A DNA stretch of 64,000 bases. Origin: Hyphomicrobiales bacterium (GTDB lineage Bacteria > Pseudomonadota > Alphaproteobacteria > Rhizobiales > Rhizobiaceae). The first letter of the stretch is position 1, and each line of letters begins with the position of its first letter. The DNA is taken from contig UCJH01000009.1 of NCBI GenBank assembly GCA_900472785.1, positions 72,382 to 136,381 of the forward strand. Direction: 5' to 3'. Both the position numbers and the translations under genes were made by a program. Positions 63,456 to 64,000 of this stretch are shown piece by piece. Under the pieces are notes generated by a model. The model was not told where the DNA came from, ran no database searches, and saw only the letters and a list, made by a program, of their open reading frames with translations.

Positions 63456-63989
63456 CTATCGCCCTGCGAGAATTGCGATCATTTCTTTTGTCTTCAAGCC
63501 TTGGCGTGCCTTCTCGAAGCTGGAATATGACAGGCGCCCGCTGGCGAGCGCGGCGGTCAGGCGCTGACAAGCGACTTCAAGTGCCTTTGCGGACGACGTG
63601 TGGGTGTAGACTGCCATTTCGGCGACAGCGTCCGGTGCCGCCAGTTCCTTGCGGCAAAGCTGCAAAAATTTCTCCCGCAGCTTGGCATCCTTTTTCAATT
63701 CGCTCTGCATCGCCTTGTAGTCTTTGGCATCTGTCTTTTTCGTTTTTTCAGGCGGCGAGATCGTCAGGGTATAGCTGAGATAGGGTTGGGGATCGGGAAC
63801 AAGTTTGCTGAACTGGCGTCGCGCTTCGTTGGCAATGGCGCGATCACGCACCACATCGCCCGATGAAGCGCCGAGCTTGACGTCAGCGAGCTTGGCATAG
63901 GCGTCCGTCTCCAAATGCACGACAGTCGTCCCTGTGCAGGAGGCGAGCGCAAAGGTCAGGAATAGGCAGGTGATAATCATTTTCAACAT
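63456..63989 (-). CDS. Putative lipoprotein
   Basis: A 177-residue protein starting MLKMIITCLFLTFALASCTG. The signal peptide ends in the lipobox LASC, with Cys18 as the lipid anchor. The rest is hydrophilic with several Lys-rich helices (YKAMQSELKKDAKLREKFLQLCRKEL). No domain is recognised. The start is 11 bp from the window end, and its promoter lies outside. Confidence 0.75.
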   Translation of the reverse strand: MLKMIITCLFLTFALASCTGTTVVHLETDAYAKLADVKLGASSGDVVRDRAIANEARRQFSKLVPDPQPYLSYTLTISPPEKTKKTDAKDYKAMQSELKKDAKLREKFLQLCRKELAAPDAVAEMAVYTHTSSAKALEVACQRLTAALASGRLSYSSFEKARQGLKTKEMIAILAGR

Positions 63990-64000
63990 GAATGGCTCCT

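Noticed and set aside
1-64000. CRISPR array
   Set aside because: No regularly spaced identical repeats with unique spacers were seen; the three end repeats at 22.7 kb are too close together for spacers.

Overview
The window looks like a chromosomal segment of an alphaproteobacterium of the Rhizobium/Agrobacterium group. The evidence is the gbpR-chvE-gguABC sugar-uptake locus, a BA14K-type small protein, paired ku genes, an imuB-dnaE2 mutasome and several promoters matching the alphaproteobacterial EcfG (general stress response) consensus GGAAC-N16/17-CGTT. All assignments were made by reading the sequence; no database search was run.

Left part, 1-22,768: an accessory region. It starts inside imuB (cut by the window edge) followed by dnaE2 and a glycosidase-like gene. 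Next come stress and repair genes: a ferritin-like protein, an SRAP (YedK/HMCES-like) protein, a BA14K-like protein, two tandem ku genes and exonuclease III. A leftward operon follows that encodes a Tn7-like transposition module: a TnsA-like protein that seems to lack two catalytic positions, a DDE transposase (TniA/TnsB), an AAA ATPase (TniB/TnsC), a large TniQ/TnsD-like protein with five HTH-like modules, and then an HNH nuclease. To its right lies a tightly coupled three-gene rightward operon: a DUF4365 protein with a possible PD-(D/E)XK nuclease core, an unknown protein with a possible OB fold, and a HEPN protein. After a 520-bp gene-free stretch there are three 19-bp repeats at 21-22-bp spacing ending in TACA at 22,768. 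That is 7 bp from the encoded CCA end of a tRNA-Arg(CCG) gene. I read this as the right end of a Tn7-like element inserted downstream of the tRNA. The left end was not found and probably lies outside the window, so whether all of 1-22 kb is cargo is an inference.

Middle part, 22,776-40,610: backbone metabolism. It holds an SDR protein; a XylF-type ABC importer (binding protein, permease, single-domain ATPase) with a divergent ROK regulator and a palindromic operator; an inositol dehydrogenase-like gene; and the divergent gbpR / chvE-gguA-gguB-gguC locus. The last runs into a semialdehyde dehydrogenase and an L-arabonate dehydratase-type enzyme. Together these form a plausible route from sugar import to 2-oxoglutarate by the non-phosphorylative pentose pathway.

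Right part, 40,623-64,000: two DMT exporters; the conserved transglutaminase-like / alpha-E / circularly permuted ATP-grasp cluster; a DEAD-box helicase; an AlkC-type alkylation repair protein; a host-attachment-family protein; an MttB-family methyltransferase; separate MnmD and FAD-oxidoreductase genes (a split MnmC); and a PRC-barrel protein. A purine-degradation region follows: puuE-uraD-alc-allA-uraH rightward and puuD-guaD leftward, with an FMN-dependent hydroxy-acid dehydrogenase and a DUF992 protein between them. A lipoprotein gene ends the window.
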